A stretch of DNA of 17,042 nt from Armatimonadota bacterium (GTDB lineage: Bacteria; Vulcanimicrobiota; JACPDS01). This document shows positions 1 to 7,119 of this stretch, one piece after another. The notes beneath the pieces are model-generated. The model saw only the letters and a list, made by a program, of their open reading frames with translations. It did not search any database and was not told the origin of the DNA. A program made the position numbers and the translations under genes. The stretch covers positions 1 to 17,042 of the forward strand of contig JACPDS010000038.1 of NCBI GenBank assembly GCA_016183885.1, written 5' to 3'. The stretch's first letter is position 1; each line of letters opens with the position of its first letter.

Positions 1-25
1 TTCATCTCCCCACCATGATTTCTTT

Positions 26-1120
26 TTATTTAGTTTCTTGACTTTTTGTGAGATGTTTAGCTTTTTTCTCTTCCACTCTTTTTAGGTCTTCCAAAGCTAT
101 TACATATTGAGGATCTAGCAAAGCAGCTTCTTTATAAGATGAAATTGATTTTTCCAGATATTCTAACTTTGAATTTAAATTATAGAAATATTCATAAACA
201 TAGCCTAAATAATATTGGTTTTGGGATGATTTAGGATCAATTTCTTTGGATTTTTCCAGAAATTCTTTAGCCTTTTCATAATCATTTTTTCTGATATAGA
301 TTCTGCCTGAATAATATAAACTTAAAGCATGTTTAGGATAAGAAGCAAGATATTTTTCAAATTCCAGAAGGGCTTTTTCTATATCGTCATTTTGGTAATA
401 TTCTTTTCCTTTTAAAAATGAATCTTCGCTTTTGTTTAGAGAATTAGAATCGGGATTAAGATTTTGAGAAGATGCCCCGATAGAATTAGCGCTGATTTTA
501 GCTAACTGCTCTTTTGCCTGAAGATAATCGGGGAAGATTTCCAATGTTTTTTGAAATTCTGATTTAGCTTTATTTATTTCATTTTGAGCTAAATAATTTA
601 AACCTAAATAATAATGAGCTTCAGGGTTTTTATATTCCAACTCTACGGCTTTTTGAAATTCTATTTTGGCTTTTTCAAAATTTTTTAAATCATAATAATT
701 TAATCCAGAAACAATATATAATAAAGGATTTTTTGATTTTTCTTCCAATAAATTTTTGCAAATATTCAAGGATTCATTATAATTTTTTATTTTGAAATAA
801 AAAAAAGCTAAGCCCAGGCGGTAATTATCTTTAATTTTTATTTTTGAAGCAATTAAATCAGCCAGATAAACTAATTTATAAGCTTGAGAATAATCTTCTT
901 TATTTACAGCATATAAAGCTCTTTCTTCAAAAATTTTTAATAATTTATAATCTAATAAATTTTTATTTTTTTTAATAATTTCTTCCCATTTAGTTTCATT
1001 AGTTTTAAGAATATTATTGATAAATGTATTTTTGGCAAGTTCATTTTCTTCTTGAGAGAATACTTTAAGAGTTAAGAAAAAAAATAAAATTAAGAGAATT
1101 TTTAAAGATTTTTTCGGCAT
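26..1120 (-). CDS. Secreted or periplasmic TPR-repeat protein
   Basis: Tetratricopeptide-repeat protein of 364 residues, probably an exported scaffold for protein-protein contacts; partner unknown. Residues 1-22 form a signal peptide (lysines, a Leu/Phe-rich core, then VFS-Q), so it should act outside the cytoplasm; no later membrane segment is seen. Two blocks of TPR-like 34-residue helix pairs, with the usual small and aromatic residues and closing prolines, lie at about 99-200 and 233-340. A Ser/Asn-rich linker (about 208-230) separates them. I chose the ATG at 1118-1120: the Shine-Dalgarno GAGGGAG ends 8 nt before it, while the alternative GTG three codons upstream overlaps that site. It is the last gene of the minus-strand operon inside the window, 26 nt after the DUF1893 gene. 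Family assignment is firm; function is not. Confidence 0.85.
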   Translation of the reverse strand: MPKKSLKILLILFFFLTLKVFSQEENELAKNTFINNILKTNETKWEEIIKKNKNLLDYKLLKIFEERALYAVNKEDYSQAYKLVYLADLIASKIKIKDNYRLGLAFFYFKIKNYNESLNICKNLLEEKSKNPLLYIVSGLNYYDLKNFEKAKIEFQKAVELEYKNPEAHYYLGLNYLAQNEINKAKSEFQKTLEIFPDYLQAKEQLAKISANSIGASSQNLNPDSNSLNKSEDSFLKGKEYYQNDDIEKALLEFEKYLASYPKHALSLYYSGRIYIRKNDYEKAKEFLEKSKEIDPKSSQNQYYLGYVYEYFYNLNSKLEYLEKSISSYKEAALLDPQYVIALEDLKRVEEKKAKHLTKSQETK

Positions 1121-1128
1121 ATTTAACA

Positions 1129-1135
1129 CTCCCTC
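1129..1135 (-). promoter_or_regulatory. Shine-Dalgarno site that decides the TPR protein start
   Basis: On the minus strand this reads GAGGGAG. It touches the first base of a GTG at 1127-1129, too close to use, and sits 8 nt before the ATG at 1118-1120, the normal distance. This supports the ATG start. Confidence 0.7.
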
Positions 1136-1146
1136 ATAAATTAATT

Positions 1147-1557
1147 TTATCTATTGAAATATTGAGCTAATTTTTGCATTGTTTCTTCCGGAGTTAAACA
1201 ATCTTGGGTTAATTTTTCAAAAGGACAAAGGTCGTTTTTATTTAAATTAAGCACTTTAGGAATTATTTTATTAAATTGCGGATTATTTTTTAAAGAAAGA
1301 ATTTTCCAGGCTTCTTGAGATAAATTTTGAATAAATATTTCTTTAAAATTTCCTAATAAAATTAAATGAGCGGCGGCTTTACCGGCGATTTTATCCGCCA
1401 AAGCCGCTGATTTAACTTTATTATTTTGAATAAAGTCAAAAAGGGGTCTTAATCCTTTTTCCGAAGATTTATAAATGAGCTTATTGTTTTTAACAATTAC
1501 TAAAGTGAGTTTTGAATTATTTTTTATTTTATTTTTAGCTAAGCTTAAATCATTCAT
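1147..1557 (-). CDS. DUF1893 (TM1506-like) protein
   Basis: Small cytoplasmic protein of 136 residues that I recognise as the DUF1893 family, whose Thermotoga member TM1506 has a cytidine-deaminase-like fold; its biochemical role is not established. Family marks are the opening 'ND-LAK' segment, the strand LTLVIVKN followed by IYKS and 'GLRPL', the central ADKIAGKAAA stretch (about residues 54-63) and the late 'LCPFEKL' with a cysteine near residue 111. No signal peptide or membrane helix is present. It starts 13 nt after the HPr stop and ends 26 nt before the TPR gene, so it is almost certainly cotranscribed. No clear Shine-Dalgarno precedes its ATG, which suggests translational coupling to HPr. 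The neighbours give no clear clue to its role. Confidence 0.75.
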   Translation of the reverse strand: MNDLSLAKNKIKNNSKLTLVIVKNNKLIYKSSEKGLRPLFDFIQNNKVKSAALADKIAGKAAAHLILLGNFKEIFIQNLSQEAWKILSLKNNPQFNKIIPKVLNLNKNDLCPFEKLTQDCLTPEETMQKLAQYFNR

Positions 1558-1570
1558 TTTTTTGGATTTT

Positions 1571-1834
1571 TTAAGCTAGTTTTATTTCAATTAATTCAAT
1601 AATTTCTTTTAAAATTTGTTTTTCGCCTTTCCCATCCACTTTAATATTGATGACGCTTCCTTCGTTTATTTCCAGAGAAAGTATTCCTATTAAAGATTTA
1701 GCTTCTACTTCTTTCCCATTTTTAGCTAAATAAATTTTTGTATCGGGGTATTCTTTGACTTTTTGCACTATTAATGCGGCAGGTCTTGAATGAATACCGA
1801 TTTTAAATTTTATTTGTACTTCCTGATTTACCAA
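1571..1834 (-). CDS. ptsH: HPr family phosphocarrier protein
   Basis: HPr carries phosphate from enzyme I to PTS sugar permeases and can act as a regulator. The frame holds no internal ATG. I chose the TTG at 1832-1834 because a purine run (AAAAGGGGGG) lies just upstream and this start puts the active-site histidine of the GIHSRPAA motif at residue 15, its canonical position. The protein is then 87 residues, normal for HPr. Ser47 in 'AKSLIGILSL' matches the regulatory Ser46 site phosphorylated by HPr kinase in many bacteria; whether that kinase exists here is unknown. The next region, 'EINEGSVINIKVDG', is typical of HPr. Its 5' end overlaps the 3' end of the upstream kinase gene by 32 nt in another frame. 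No PTS permease, enzyme I or HPr kinase lies in the window, so a regulatory role is possible. Confidence 0.9.
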   Translation of the reverse strand: MVNQEVQIKFKIGIHSRPAALIVQKVKEYPDTKIYLAKNGKEVEAKSLIGILSLEINEGSVINIKVDGKGEKQILKEIIELIEIKLA

Positions 1835-2942
1835 TTTCCCCCCTTTTACCGGTGGATTTAAAACTTCTTCCTTTTTCAGTGCGATAAAAGCGGTCAAATA
1901 TTCTATCTAAATCTTTGGGAGGTATTCCCATTCCATTGTCAATAATACTGACTTTTAAATCCCATTCATTCTTACGCACTTGAATTTTTATTTTTTTTCT
2001 TTTAGAAGAATATTTTACGGCGTTATCGAGAAGATTTAAAATTACTTGTTTTAAGCGGTCTTCATCGGCATTGATTTTAGGAAGTTTTTGAGGAATATCC
2101 AGAAGTAAATTAACTTTTTGTTTTTGAATAAAAGGTTGTATAATTGCCAGAGTATTTTTAATGATTTTAGCGATATCGGCGCTTTTATAATGCATTTCTA
2201 CTTGTTTGGCTTCAATCATTGATAAATCTAAAAGATCATTAATTAACCTATTCAAACGCTCGGTTTCATCATAAATAATTTGCAGGAAATTTTGACAGAT
2301 TTTACGATCCTGCATCGCTCCATCCAGCAATGTTTCCACATAACCTTTAATGCAAGTTAAAGGGGTGCGTAATTCATGTGAAACATTAGAAACAAATTGA
2401 GCCATAATTTCTTCTAACTGACATTTTAAAGTGGCTTCTTTTTGAGCTTCGTAAATAATTCGTTCAATACTTAGTTGAGGATCGGGCGTGATAATCGCTT
2501 GTCCGGTATGAAAATCTATTTTTTCTTGGATTCCTAACTTTGTGTTTTCTAATTTTAAAATATCATGGATTTTTTGTTGAATGCGGAAAGAAACTATTTT
2601 TAAATCATTAATGGAGAATTTTTCCTTATGGCGCGGAGGAGAAATAAGGAAGATAATAAAATAATCTCCTCCTTTGGCTCCTATGGCTATTATATCTTCT
2701 TCGCGAAAAAATTTGCCTTTTTGTAAATTTAAAGTTTCTCCCAATATTTTTAAGAGTTTCCATGAAGTATCTTTGCCGTAGGAGTCTAAAAGCTGTTTAA
2801 ATTGAACAATATCAAAATATAAGAAACCAATTTCTTTGCGTATTTTTAATTCATTATCAATCTTATTATATAAACTGGATAATAAGGGAAGATTAGTAAT
2901 TTTATCAATAATTAAATCTTCTTTGTTAGTTTTTCGGTTCAT
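1803..2942 (-). CDS. Soluble hybrid GGDEF-like/histidine kinase, C-terminally truncated
   Basis: 379 residues with no membrane segment. Residues 10-170 look like a GGDEF domain: 'DKITNLPLL' opening, 'LYFDIVQFK' with the metal-site Asp44, the signature as GGDYF (91-95), and a closing 'YEAQKEA'. The signature Glu is Tyr, so cyclase activity is doubtful; a nucleotide-sensing role is inferred. A HisKA domain follows with the phospho-acceptor His189 in VSHELRTP. The HATPase domain then shows the N box (DNAVKY, Asn307), the G1 box (DNGMGI, about 336-341) and the F box (IFDRFYR). The protein then diverges at STG and ends 15 residues later. The G2 box (GxGLGL) and final strands, about 40-45 residues present in the sister kinase, are missing, so autokinase activity is uncertain. 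It starts 11 nt after that kinase and is clearly its paralog in the HisKA region. Confidence 0.85.
   Translation of the reverse strand: MNRKTNKEDLIIDKITNLPLLSSLYNKIDNELKIRKEIGFLYFDIVQFKQLLDSYGKDTSWKLLKILGETLNLQKGKFFREEDIIAIGAKGGDYFIIFLISPPRHKEKFSINDLKIVSFRIQQKIHDILKLENTKLGIQEKIDFHTGQAIITPDPQLSIERIIYEAQKEATLKCQLEEIMAQFVSNVSHELRTPLTCIKGYVETLLDGAMQDRKICQNFLQIIYDETERLNRLINDLLDLSMIEAKQVEMHYKSADIAKIIKNTLAIIQPFIQKQKVNLLLDIPQKLPKINADEDRLKQVILNLLDNAVKYSSKRKKIKIQVRKNEWDLKVSIIDNGMGIPPKDLDRIFDRFYRTEKGRSFKSTGKRGEIGKSGSTNKI
1838..1847 (-). promoter_or_regulatory. Ribosome binding site deciding the HPr TTG start
   Basis: The minus strand reads AAAAGGGGGG, 3 nt before the TTG at 1834. It lies inside the end of the kinase frame. 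Together with the position of His15 it supports the TTG start over the upstream in-frame ATG at 1897. Confidence 0.55.
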
Positions 2943-2953
2943 AGTTTCTTTAT

Positions 2954-4003
2954 TTAAACAGGCAGAATTATACTAAAAGTGCTTCCTTTTCCATGGATTG
3001 ATTTTACTTTTATTTCTCCTTTATGAGCCTCTATGATTTGTTTTGAAATAGATAAACCCAGCCCTATTCCGCCTAACTTTGAAGCCGGCCCGTCTTTTAT
3101 GCGATAATATTGTTCAAATATTTTATTTAAATTTTTTTTATCAATTCCTATTCCGGTATCTGTAATATCAATTTTAACTTTTCCTTCTCCTTCTAAAATT
3201 TGGGCGGATATTTTTATTTTTCCTTTATTTAATATCCCGGTAAATTTAACAGCATTATCCATGAGATTGGTTAAAACCTGCATTAAGGCATCTTCATTTC
3301 CTTTGATGATAGGCAAAAGCGAAGATTCTATTTCTAAAATTAAATTTTTAGCCTCTGCCAGCGGTTTAAACATATTGTAAAGGGTGTTAATTAATTTTGC
3401 GGGGTCTATCGGTTTAAAAGTCATATCTTGAATTTTTTGCCCTCCGATTGATAAATCCAGAAGATTAATAATTAATCTAATCAAACGATTGGTTTCTTCA
3501 TTAATAATTTGCAAAAAATGATAGCAGACTTTATGATCTTGATAACTTCCTTCCAGAAGAGTTTCTATAAAACCTTTGATGGATGTAATGGGAGTTTTTA
3601 ATTCATGAGAAACATCGATAATTAATTGATGCATGGTTTTTTCAATTTTTCTTAATTCGGTTAAATCTTTAAGAATCGCTAAGGCGGCAATATTTTTTCC
3701 TTCCGGGTTTTTAACAGGAAAGATCTGCATTAAAAATAATCTTTCATTAGGAAATAAAATTATTTGTTCTCTATAAGCGCCTTCGGCATTTTTAACTATG
3801 GAAACTAAAGAGCGGGTAAATTCAGAAGTTACTAAAATATCCCAAATTTTTTTTTGAACTATTTTTTGAGGGTCAAGATTAAATAAATTTCCGGCTTTTT
3901 GATTAAAGAGAATAATTTTTCCTTCCTTATTTATGGAAATTAACGCATCATTTATGTTTTCCGCTAAAGTTTCATAAATTTTCCCCAAAACATTTTTGGG
4001 CAT
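2954..4003 (-). CDS. PAS-domain sensor histidine kinase (PhoR-like, soluble)
   Basis: Predicted cytoplasmic sensor kinase of 349 residues for the response regulator encoded immediately before it. Residues 8-115 form a PAS domain ('ENINDALISINKEGKIILFNQKA', ending 'LAILKDLTELR'). The HisKA domain carries the acceptor His133 in DVSHELKTPITS. The HATPase domain is complete: N box NLMDNAVKF, G1 box DTGIGI, F box IFEQYYR, G2 box GGIGLGLSISKQII, and the closing strand GSTFSIILP. Classical PhoR proteins have N-terminal membrane helices; none is seen here, so the PAS domain probably senses a cytoplasmic signal. Its ATG follows the regulator's TAA stop with no intervening base, indicating translational coupling. 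The region around the phospho-acceptor is strikingly similar to the next kinase, implying gene duplication. Signal unknown. Confidence 0.92.
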   Translation of the reverse strand: MPKNVLGKIYETLAENINDALISINKEGKIILFNQKAGNLFNLDPQKIVQKKIWDILVTSEFTRSLVSIVKNAEGAYREQIILFPNERLFLMQIFPVKNPEGKNIAALAILKDLTELRKIEKTMHQLIIDVSHELKTPITSIKGFIETLLEGSYQDHKVCYHFLQIINEETNRLIRLIINLLDLSIGGQKIQDMTFKPIDPAKLINTLYNMFKPLAEAKNLILEIESSLLPIIKGNEDALMQVLTNLMDNAVKFTGILNKGKIKISAQILEGEGKVKIDITDTGIGIDKKNLNKIFEQYYRIKDGPASKLGGIGLGLSISKQIIEAHKGEIKVKSIHGKGSTFSIILPV

Positions 4004-4699
4004 TTATTCTTTTTCCTCAAATTGGAATTTATATCCAATTCCATGAATAGTTTTAAGATATTTGGGGTTGGCTGGATCAGCTTCAATTTTTTGCCGCAAT
4101 CTTCTCATATGCACATCCACTGTGCGGGTATCTCCTAAATAATCATACCCCCAGAGTTGTTCAAGAAGAAAATCCCGCGTGTAAACTTTTCCCGCATTGG
4201 TGGCTAAAATTTTTAAAAGTTCAAATTCTTTAGGTTTTAATTCCACTTCTTTCCCTTTTAAATTAACCATATGTTTAAGAACATTAATATTTAAATCGTC
4301 AAAATTAAGTTCGTCTTTTTCTTCTACTTTAGTGCTGGTGCGTCTTAAAATAGCTTTTACCCGGGCAATCAATTCTCTGGGGCTGAATGGCTTGGTAAGA
4401 TAATCATCGGCTCCAAGCTCCAGACCTAGAATTTTATCGATTTCTTCTCCTTTAGCGGTAGCCATAATAATAGGGATTTTAGTGTCTTTGCGTATAGTTC
4501 TGCAAACTTCCAAACCTCCTTGCCCGGGGAGCATAATATCTAAAATAACTAAATCAGGTTTTTCTTTTTTAACTAGGTTTAGCGCCTCAAAGCCGTCGTA
4601 AGCGCAAATTACCTCATAACCTTCTTTTTCTAAATTAAATTTAACCAATTCTACGATGTTTTTCTCGTCATCTACGACTAAAATTTTTTCTTTGCTCAT
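4004..4699 (-). CDS. PhoB/OmpR-family response regulator
   Basis: DNA-binding transcriptional regulator of 231 residues. The receiver domain (1-120) has the acidic pair Asp10/Asp11, phospho-acceptor Asp54 in LVILDIMLPG, switch residue Thr81, and Lys103 in TKPFSP. The C-terminal winged helix (about 130-228) shows 'LKPKEFELLKILATNAGKVYTR', 'LLEQLWGYDYLGDTRTVDVHMRRLRQKIE' and the wing 'TIHGIGYKF', the OmpR/PhoB signature. All catalytic residues are intact. A strong Shine-Dalgarno (GGAGGTT) lies 5 nt before the ATG. The two histidine kinases follow directly, making it their likely shared target. PhoB, PhoP and WalR-type regulators cannot be told apart by eye, so no symbol is given. PgeF ends 22 nt upstream, so regulator and PgeF share a transcript. 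Confidence 0.95.
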   Translation of the reverse strand: MSKEKILVVDDEKNIVELVKFNLEKEGYEVICAYDGFEALNLVKKEKPDLVILDIMLPGQGGLEVCRTIRKDTKIPIIMATAKGEEIDKILGLELGADDYLTKPFSPRELIARVKAILRRTSTKVEEKDELNFDDLNINVLKHMVNLKGKEVELKPKEFELLKILATNAGKVYTRDFLLEQLWGYDYLGDTRTVDVHMRRLRQKIEADPANPKYLKTIHGIGYKFQFEEKE

Positions 4700-4721
4700 T
4701 TTTTAACCTCCATATTTAAAT

Positions 4722-5513
4722 TTAAGATTTAAAAGTAAAAATAGACGCCATCCTTCCTGTATTCCTTTTATCTCTCCTATAAGAATAAAAATATAAATCA
4801 TTACAGCTTGTGCATAAACCGCTGGAAATTATATTTTTTTCTTTTACTCCTGATTTAATTAATTGTCTTAAATTTAATTCCCAAAGGTTAATACTCCATT
4901 TTCTATCTAATTCATTAGGTATTTCTACAAGAATATCCTGCCATGAGGGAAAAATCTTAAGGAATTTTTCCGCTATGTCTTTTTTAACTGAAAAACAGCA
5001 AGGTCCGATTGAAGAAGCGATGCCTGCCAAACAATCTTCAGGATTAGTTTTAAAATATTTTTTCATTTTTTTTAAAGTTTTTTCGGTGATTTTTTTAAAA
5101 CTGCCTCTCCATCCGGCGTGAATTAAGGCAATGCATTTTCTTGCGCGGTCGAATATAAAAATAGGAACGCAATCGGCATAATAAATAGTAAGCGCTATTC
5201 CTGATTTATTGGTGATTAAAGCATCGGCAGAAATTTTTCCTTTAGGATTTTTATTTAAAATGACAACTTTGCCGCTATGATTTAATTTTAAAAAATCAGT
5301 AAGATTTAAATTTAAAATTTTTTCTAATCTTTTTTTATTTTCTAAAATATTTGTTTTTAAATCTAAGGTAGTTTCTCCTAAATTTAAACTATCGTATGGA
5401 GGAGGACTTATCCCGCCAATTCTTGAGGTGAAAATATTGATAATATCGCTTGGAAAGTGGGGGAAAGAAAAATAAATTAAATTATTTTTCTTATGTAAAA
5501 TATATTTTTTCAT
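4722..5513 (-). CDS. pgeF: Peptidoglycan editing factor PgeF (multicopper polyphenol oxidase/YfiH family)
   Basis: PgeF removes wrongly incorporated amino acids from peptidoglycan precursors in Escherichia coli; relatives also act on purine nucleosides. It is a cytoplasmic zinc enzyme. Family features are 'FTSRIGGISPPPYDSLNLG' (28-46), the metal ligands His79 (LNHSGKVV), Cys115 (YADCVPIF) and His132 (IHAGWRG), 'SIGPCCF', and the ending 'TSCNDLYFYSYRRD' plus 'TGRMASIF'. Length 263 is normal. I chose the ATG at 5511-5513 because it forms an ATGA overlap with the TGA stop of the radical SAM gene, a classic coupled start. An in-frame ATG at 5531 would add six residues; neither has a clear Shine-Dalgarno. 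It is followed 22 nt later by the response regulator. Confidence 0.92.
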   Translation of the reverse strand: MKKYILHKKNNLIYFSFPHFPSDIINIFTSRIGGISPPPYDSLNLGETTLDLKTNILENKKRLEKILNLNLTDFLKLNHSGKVVILNKNPKGKISADALITNKSGIALTIYYADCVPIFIFDRARKCIALIHAGWRGSFKKITEKTLKKMKKYFKTNPEDCLAGIASSIGPCCFSVKKDIAEKFLKIFPSWQDILVEIPNELDRKWSINLWELNLRQLIKSGVKEKNIISSGLCTSCNDLYFYSYRRDKRNTGRMASIFTFKS

Positions 5514-7066
5514 AGAGTGATAAAATCCCATGGCAGGATTTCTTTGGTTTCTTGCAAATAAAAAGAAGGATTTAAATTAAATTTATGAAAAGCCTTTAAT
5601 AAATTTCTAAAATTATAGTCCAAATAAATTTCTTTTAAAATTTTTCCCATCTGTTGATCTCCTCTTGTGATAATTCCTTCAAGGAAGGCTGTTTTAGGAC
5701 TTTCAAAATTAATTTTAAAGCCTTTTTCTTTTTTTAAATTTTCTTTCAAGAAATTAATATCTTGATAATATTTTTTTATATCCTGCTGAGGATATTTTTC
5801 AAAAGGGGTAAAAGGTTTAGGAATAAATTGATTAATCTTGATATTTAAACAGGAATCAGGGATTATTTTTTTTTGATAAAGATTTAAATTTTTAATTAAG
5901 TTTAATATTTCATCTAGGTGTTTTTCTTTTTCATAAGGCAGGCCAAGCATAAAATAAAGCCGCAGATTTTTGATTTTAAATTTAGCGCAAAATTCCAGAG
6001 CTTTATATAAATCTTGGTCTTCAATTTTTTTATTTAAGCTGAAACGCAATTCTTTATTAGCGGTTTCAGGAGCTAATGTAAGAGTATTTTGTCCGCTTTT
6101 ATAAAGAGCTTCAAATATTTCCGGATTAAGTTTATCAGCTCTTAAAGATGAAAAAGAAACCAGCATATTCTCTTTTAAGATTAATTTTAAAAGATCGTTA
6201 ATTTCAGGATAATCAATTAAAGTATTCCCGATTAAACCAATTTTATGAGTATATTTTTTAGCTAGAATAACCGCTTCTTTTAATAAAGAAAATTTTCTTA
6301 AGCGGTAAGGCTTTAAAAAATTTCCCGCCGCGCAGAAATTGCAAGTATGGATACAGCCTCTGGTTAGTTCTATTAAAAAGGTATTTTTAAATTCTGTATA
6401 AGGAGAGATTATAAAAGAATGGGTGTTAAAATTAAGTTTTTTAACCATTCTTTTGGTTATTTTTTTAAGAGAATTATATAAAGAAGGAACATAAACTCCG
6501 GGAATTAAATTTAAAGTTTTTAAAATAACTTCTTTCTTTTCTCTTTTTTGAGCTTTCATTTTTTCAATCAGCTCGATAATTATTTCTTCGCCTTCTCCAA
6601 TCACAATTAAATCGGCAAATTCAGAAATAGGGAGGGGATTTATACTGGGAGCTATTCCGCCCGCTAAAATCAAAGGAAAATTTTCTCTTTCTTTTGCCAT
6701 AAGCGGGAAATTGGCTAAACGCAGTATTTTTAAAAAATTTAAATAATCTAATTCATAAGAAATGGAAAAAGCTATTATGTCAAAAGAATTTAAAGGACGT
6801 TCATATTCTAAACTTTTTAAAGTAATTTTATGATTTAAATAAAATTCCCAATCTTCCGGAAGAAACACTCTTTCGCAGGAAGTTTGTTTAATTTGATTGA
6901 TTATTCCGTAAATAGTTTGAAAACCCAGGTTGGATGTTCCTAAATAATAATTATTCGGATAAATCAGGGCTACCTTAAAATAAGCTTCTTTTAAAGGATA
7001 AATAAGGGATTTTTCGCTTTGAAGGATTTTCTTTCTTTCTTCTTTTTTATTTTTATAAATTGACAT
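5510..7066 (-). CDS. B12-binding-domain-type radical SAM protein (TIGR03960-like)
   Basis: Radical S-adenosylmethionine enzyme of 518 residues, reaction unknown. The N-terminal third resembles a cobalamin-binding Rossmann domain ('KVALIYPNNYYLGTSNLGFQ', 'FDIIAFSISYE', 'PLILAGGIAPSINPLP', 'ADLIVIGEGEE'), but the DxHxxG motif of true B12 binders is absent. The radical SAM core begins about residue 228 with the [4Fe-4S] motif CX3CX2C at Cys238, Cys242 and Cys245 (ELTRGCIHTCNFCAAG). Later 'LTLAPETAN', 'LRLYFMLGLPYE' and 'INQFIPKPFTPFEKYP' fit the family. The end 'FLEGIITRGDQQMG' also matches TIGR03960-type proteins. It is shorter than members carrying an extra TIGR03936 domain. It heads the minus-strand operon, with a predicted promoter ending 20 nt upstream of its ATG and no Shine-Dalgarno in that short leader. 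Confidence 0.85.
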   Translation of the reverse strand: MSIYKNKKEERKKILQSEKSLIYPLKEAYFKVALIYPNNYYLGTSNLGFQTIYGIINQIKQTSCERVFLPEDWEFYLNHKITLKSLEYERPLNSFDIIAFSISYELDYLNFLKILRLANFPLMAKERENFPLILAGGIAPSINPLPISEFADLIVIGEGEEIIIELIEKMKAQKREKKEVILKTLNLIPGVYVPSLYNSLKKITKRMVKKLNFNTHSFIISPYTEFKNTFLIELTRGCIHTCNFCAAGNFLKPYRLRKFSLLKEAVILAKKYTHKIGLIGNTLIDYPEINDLLKLILKENMLVSFSSLRADKLNPEIFEALYKSGQNTLTLAPETANKELRFSLNKKIEDQDLYKALEFCAKFKIKNLRLYFMLGLPYEKEKHLDEILNLIKNLNLYQKKIIPDSCLNIKINQFIPKPFTPFEKYPQQDIKKYYQDINFLKENLKKEKGFKINFESPKTAFLEGIITRGDQQMGKILKEIYLDYNFRNLLKAFHKFNLNPSFYLQETKEILPWDFITL

Positions 7067-7088
7067 AAATTTTTTATATAATTATAGT
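7060..7088 (+). promoter_or_regulatory. Predicted sigma70-type promoter for the Nudix gene
   Basis: A perfect -35 TTGACA (7060-7065), 17-nt spacer and -10 TATAGT (7083-7088). The -35 overlaps the first codons of the divergent radical SAM gene. Transcription would begin near 7095, leaving a leader of about 25 nt that contains AAGGA before the ATG at 7120. Confidence 0.65.
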
Positions 7089-7114
7089 ATATATAAAAAA
7101 GAGTTTATTTTCAA
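7086..7114 (-). promoter_or_regulatory. Predicted sigma70-type promoter for the radical SAM-PgeF-regulator operon
   Basis: The minus strand has TTGAAA at 7114-7109, a 17-nt spacer, and TATACT at 7091-7086, close to consensus with ideal spacing. The start would be near 7079, giving a leader of about 12 nt. The -10 region shares bases with the -10 of the facing promoter, so the two should not fire independently. Confidence 0.6.
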
Positions 7115-7119
7115 GGAAA

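Noticed and set aside
1..25. Start of a further minus-strand gene
   Set aside because: The minus strand reads GGTGGGGAG followed directly by ATG at the window edge. Spacing is too short and too little sequence remains to call a gene.
1835..1897. Longer HPr start at the ATG of 1897
   Set aside because: The extra 21 residues lie inside the kinase coding region, have no HPr similarity and move the active His away from position 15. The TTG at 1834 has the ribosome site.
4197..4403. Open frame on the plus strand inside the response regulator
   Set aside because: It is antisense to an intact gene with all family motifs, has no ribosome site and its product looks like no family.
4810..5121. Open frame on the plus strand inside pgeF
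   Set aside because: Antisense shadow of a well-conserved enzyme; no start signal.
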